From Adiantum capillus-veneris (lineage: Eukaryota > Streptophyta > Polypodiopsida > Polypodiales > Pteridaceae): a DNA stretch of 64,000 nt. Position numbers and translations under genes: made by a program. The stretch covers positions 36,175,598-36,239,597 of the forward strand of contig CM043962.1 of assembly GCA_014529385.2 (NCBI GenBank), written 5' to 3'. Of this stretch, positions 63,237-64,000 are shown in pieces. The notes beneath the pieces are model-generated. The model searched no databases. It was not told where the DNA came from and saw only the letters and a program-made list of their open reading frames with translations. Each line of letters opens with the position of its first letter. The stretch's first letter is position 1.

Positions 63237-63406
63237 AAGGAGTTAGCTTCTCCTTTTTGCTCTTTTGATCAAGGAGTTAGCTTTTCCTTTCGGCTGTTTT
63301 GATCAAGGAGTTAGCTTCTTCTTTCGGCTGTTTTGATCAAGGAGTTAGCTTCTCCTTCCGGCTGTTTTGATCAAGGAGTTAGCTTCTCCTTTCGTCCATA
63401 TCGGAA
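63237..63406. repeat. five 34-bp tandem units
   Basis: AAGGAGTTAGCTTCTCCTTT-type units start at 63237, 63271, 63305, 63339 and 63373, exactly 34 bp apart. Each contains the imperfect palindrome AAGGAG...CTCCTT. Confidence 0.95.
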
Positions 63407-63718
63407 CTCTTGATATTCCGGTGTAGTAAAATTAGCCATCACACCGAGACTGTACTGATCTTCCACGGGTGTCTTGATGCACTAAAATTACATACCCAGG
63501 CAATCTCATCCAATTAGGAATATTCAGTAATTGGCACATCACAATGCAACACAAATGCTTACATATGCATGTTACAAGACACAACAAACAACGCCGCTGA
63601 GCACTTCCCCGAGACAAACGGTCTGCGGTATGAAGCTACTAAACGACTACCTCGTCACTTCCCCCGCAAATAACCTAAAAAGGTCCGGGCCATGAGCTCA
63701 GAGGACTGTATAACCAAA

Positions 63719-63930
63719 CGCTCCCTAGACCGCAGTCTGCGTCGTTCGGAGGTTTTCTAGCATACAACGGAACGCTCCCCAGGCATTGGCCTGTGTCGTT
63801 CGGAGGTTTTCTAGCATACAACGGAACGCTCCCCAAGCATCAGTCTGCGTCGTTCCGAGGTTTTCAAACATACAACGAAACGCTCCCCAAGCATTGGCCT
63901 GCGTCGTTCCGAGGTTCAAACAATACCAAA
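63719..63930. repeat. four 54-bp tandem units
   Basis: Units start CGCTCCC at 63719, 63773, 63827 and 63881, exactly 54 bp apart. On the minus strand they encode an open 18-residue repeat (ENLRTTQANAWGAFRCML). No stop interrupts 63725-63934. Confidence 0.93.
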
Positions 63931-64000
63931 ACAATATTTCTCACTTCTCCACCCGGGAGTAAAATCACCAATCATTGAAACCAGTATCAAACCAGAGTCA

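Larger units (their letters stand above)
63117..64000 (-). mobile_element. internal region of the family D-related element (to window end)
   Basis: No gag or pol recognised. It carries two short tandem arrays (63237-63406 and 63719-63930). The element runs off the window. Confidence 0.55.

Noticed and set aside
63237-63406. CRISPR-like array
   Set aside because: The units are directly adjacent with no unique spacers, in a plant genome; they are a simple tandem repeat.

Overview
The window is nuclear DNA of a land plant. The only host gene I can recognise is part of DICER-LIKE 1 (DCL1) on the + strand, with canonical GT-AG introns. Almost everything else is transposable elements: Ty3/gypsy, Ty1/copia, a hAT DNA transposon and many LINEs, often nested. 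Very long introns and this repeat load suggest a large-genome plant, perhaps a fern or another non-seed plant; that is an inference.

Layout. 98-5290: a minus-strand Ty3/gypsy element (family A, copy 1) with its 5' LTR at 4712-5290. 5291-13001: the DCL1 segment, seven exons joined in one open frame, covering the helicase C-terminal half, DUF283 and the start of the following linker. The intron before the first visible exon holds two tandem, related, long foldbacks (5921-6060 and 6094-6220) that look like MIRNA precursors. Another intron (8270-12666) holds a copia relic and a LINE. No later DCL1 exon (PAZ, RNase III) was found, so the next intron would be longer than 51 kb or the gene is broken there.

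13200-47940: an old minus-strand LINE split by one family-A gypsy element (copy 2, 13472-46493, about 33 kb between its LTRs). That gypsy is itself filled by insertions: a + strand chromovirus-type gypsy (C) entered by copia A (18750-32072, TSD GTGTA), which was entered by copia B (21580-26417, TSD CACAT) and by a hAT transposon (26988-30666, TSD ATCTAGTT), and two + strand LINEs (34225-42474). 47939-64000: a mosaic of LINE copies in both orientations, LTRs of a third family (D), a probable gag gene and very long (CT)n/(GA)n tracts.

The LINEs form one family with consistent features: an ORF1 with a coiled coil and an RRM-like core resembling animal L1 ORF1p, an ORF2 with endonuclease, YADD reverse transcriptase and a C-x2-C-x8-H-x4-C finger, a C-terminal PCNA-binding-like motif, a conserved 3' stem-loop with compensatory changes, and a repeated head-to-tail arrangement across (CT)n tracts. 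Together with the DCL1 intronic foldbacks, these are the most interesting parts of the window. Nearly all transposon reading frames carry stops, frameshifts or deletions.
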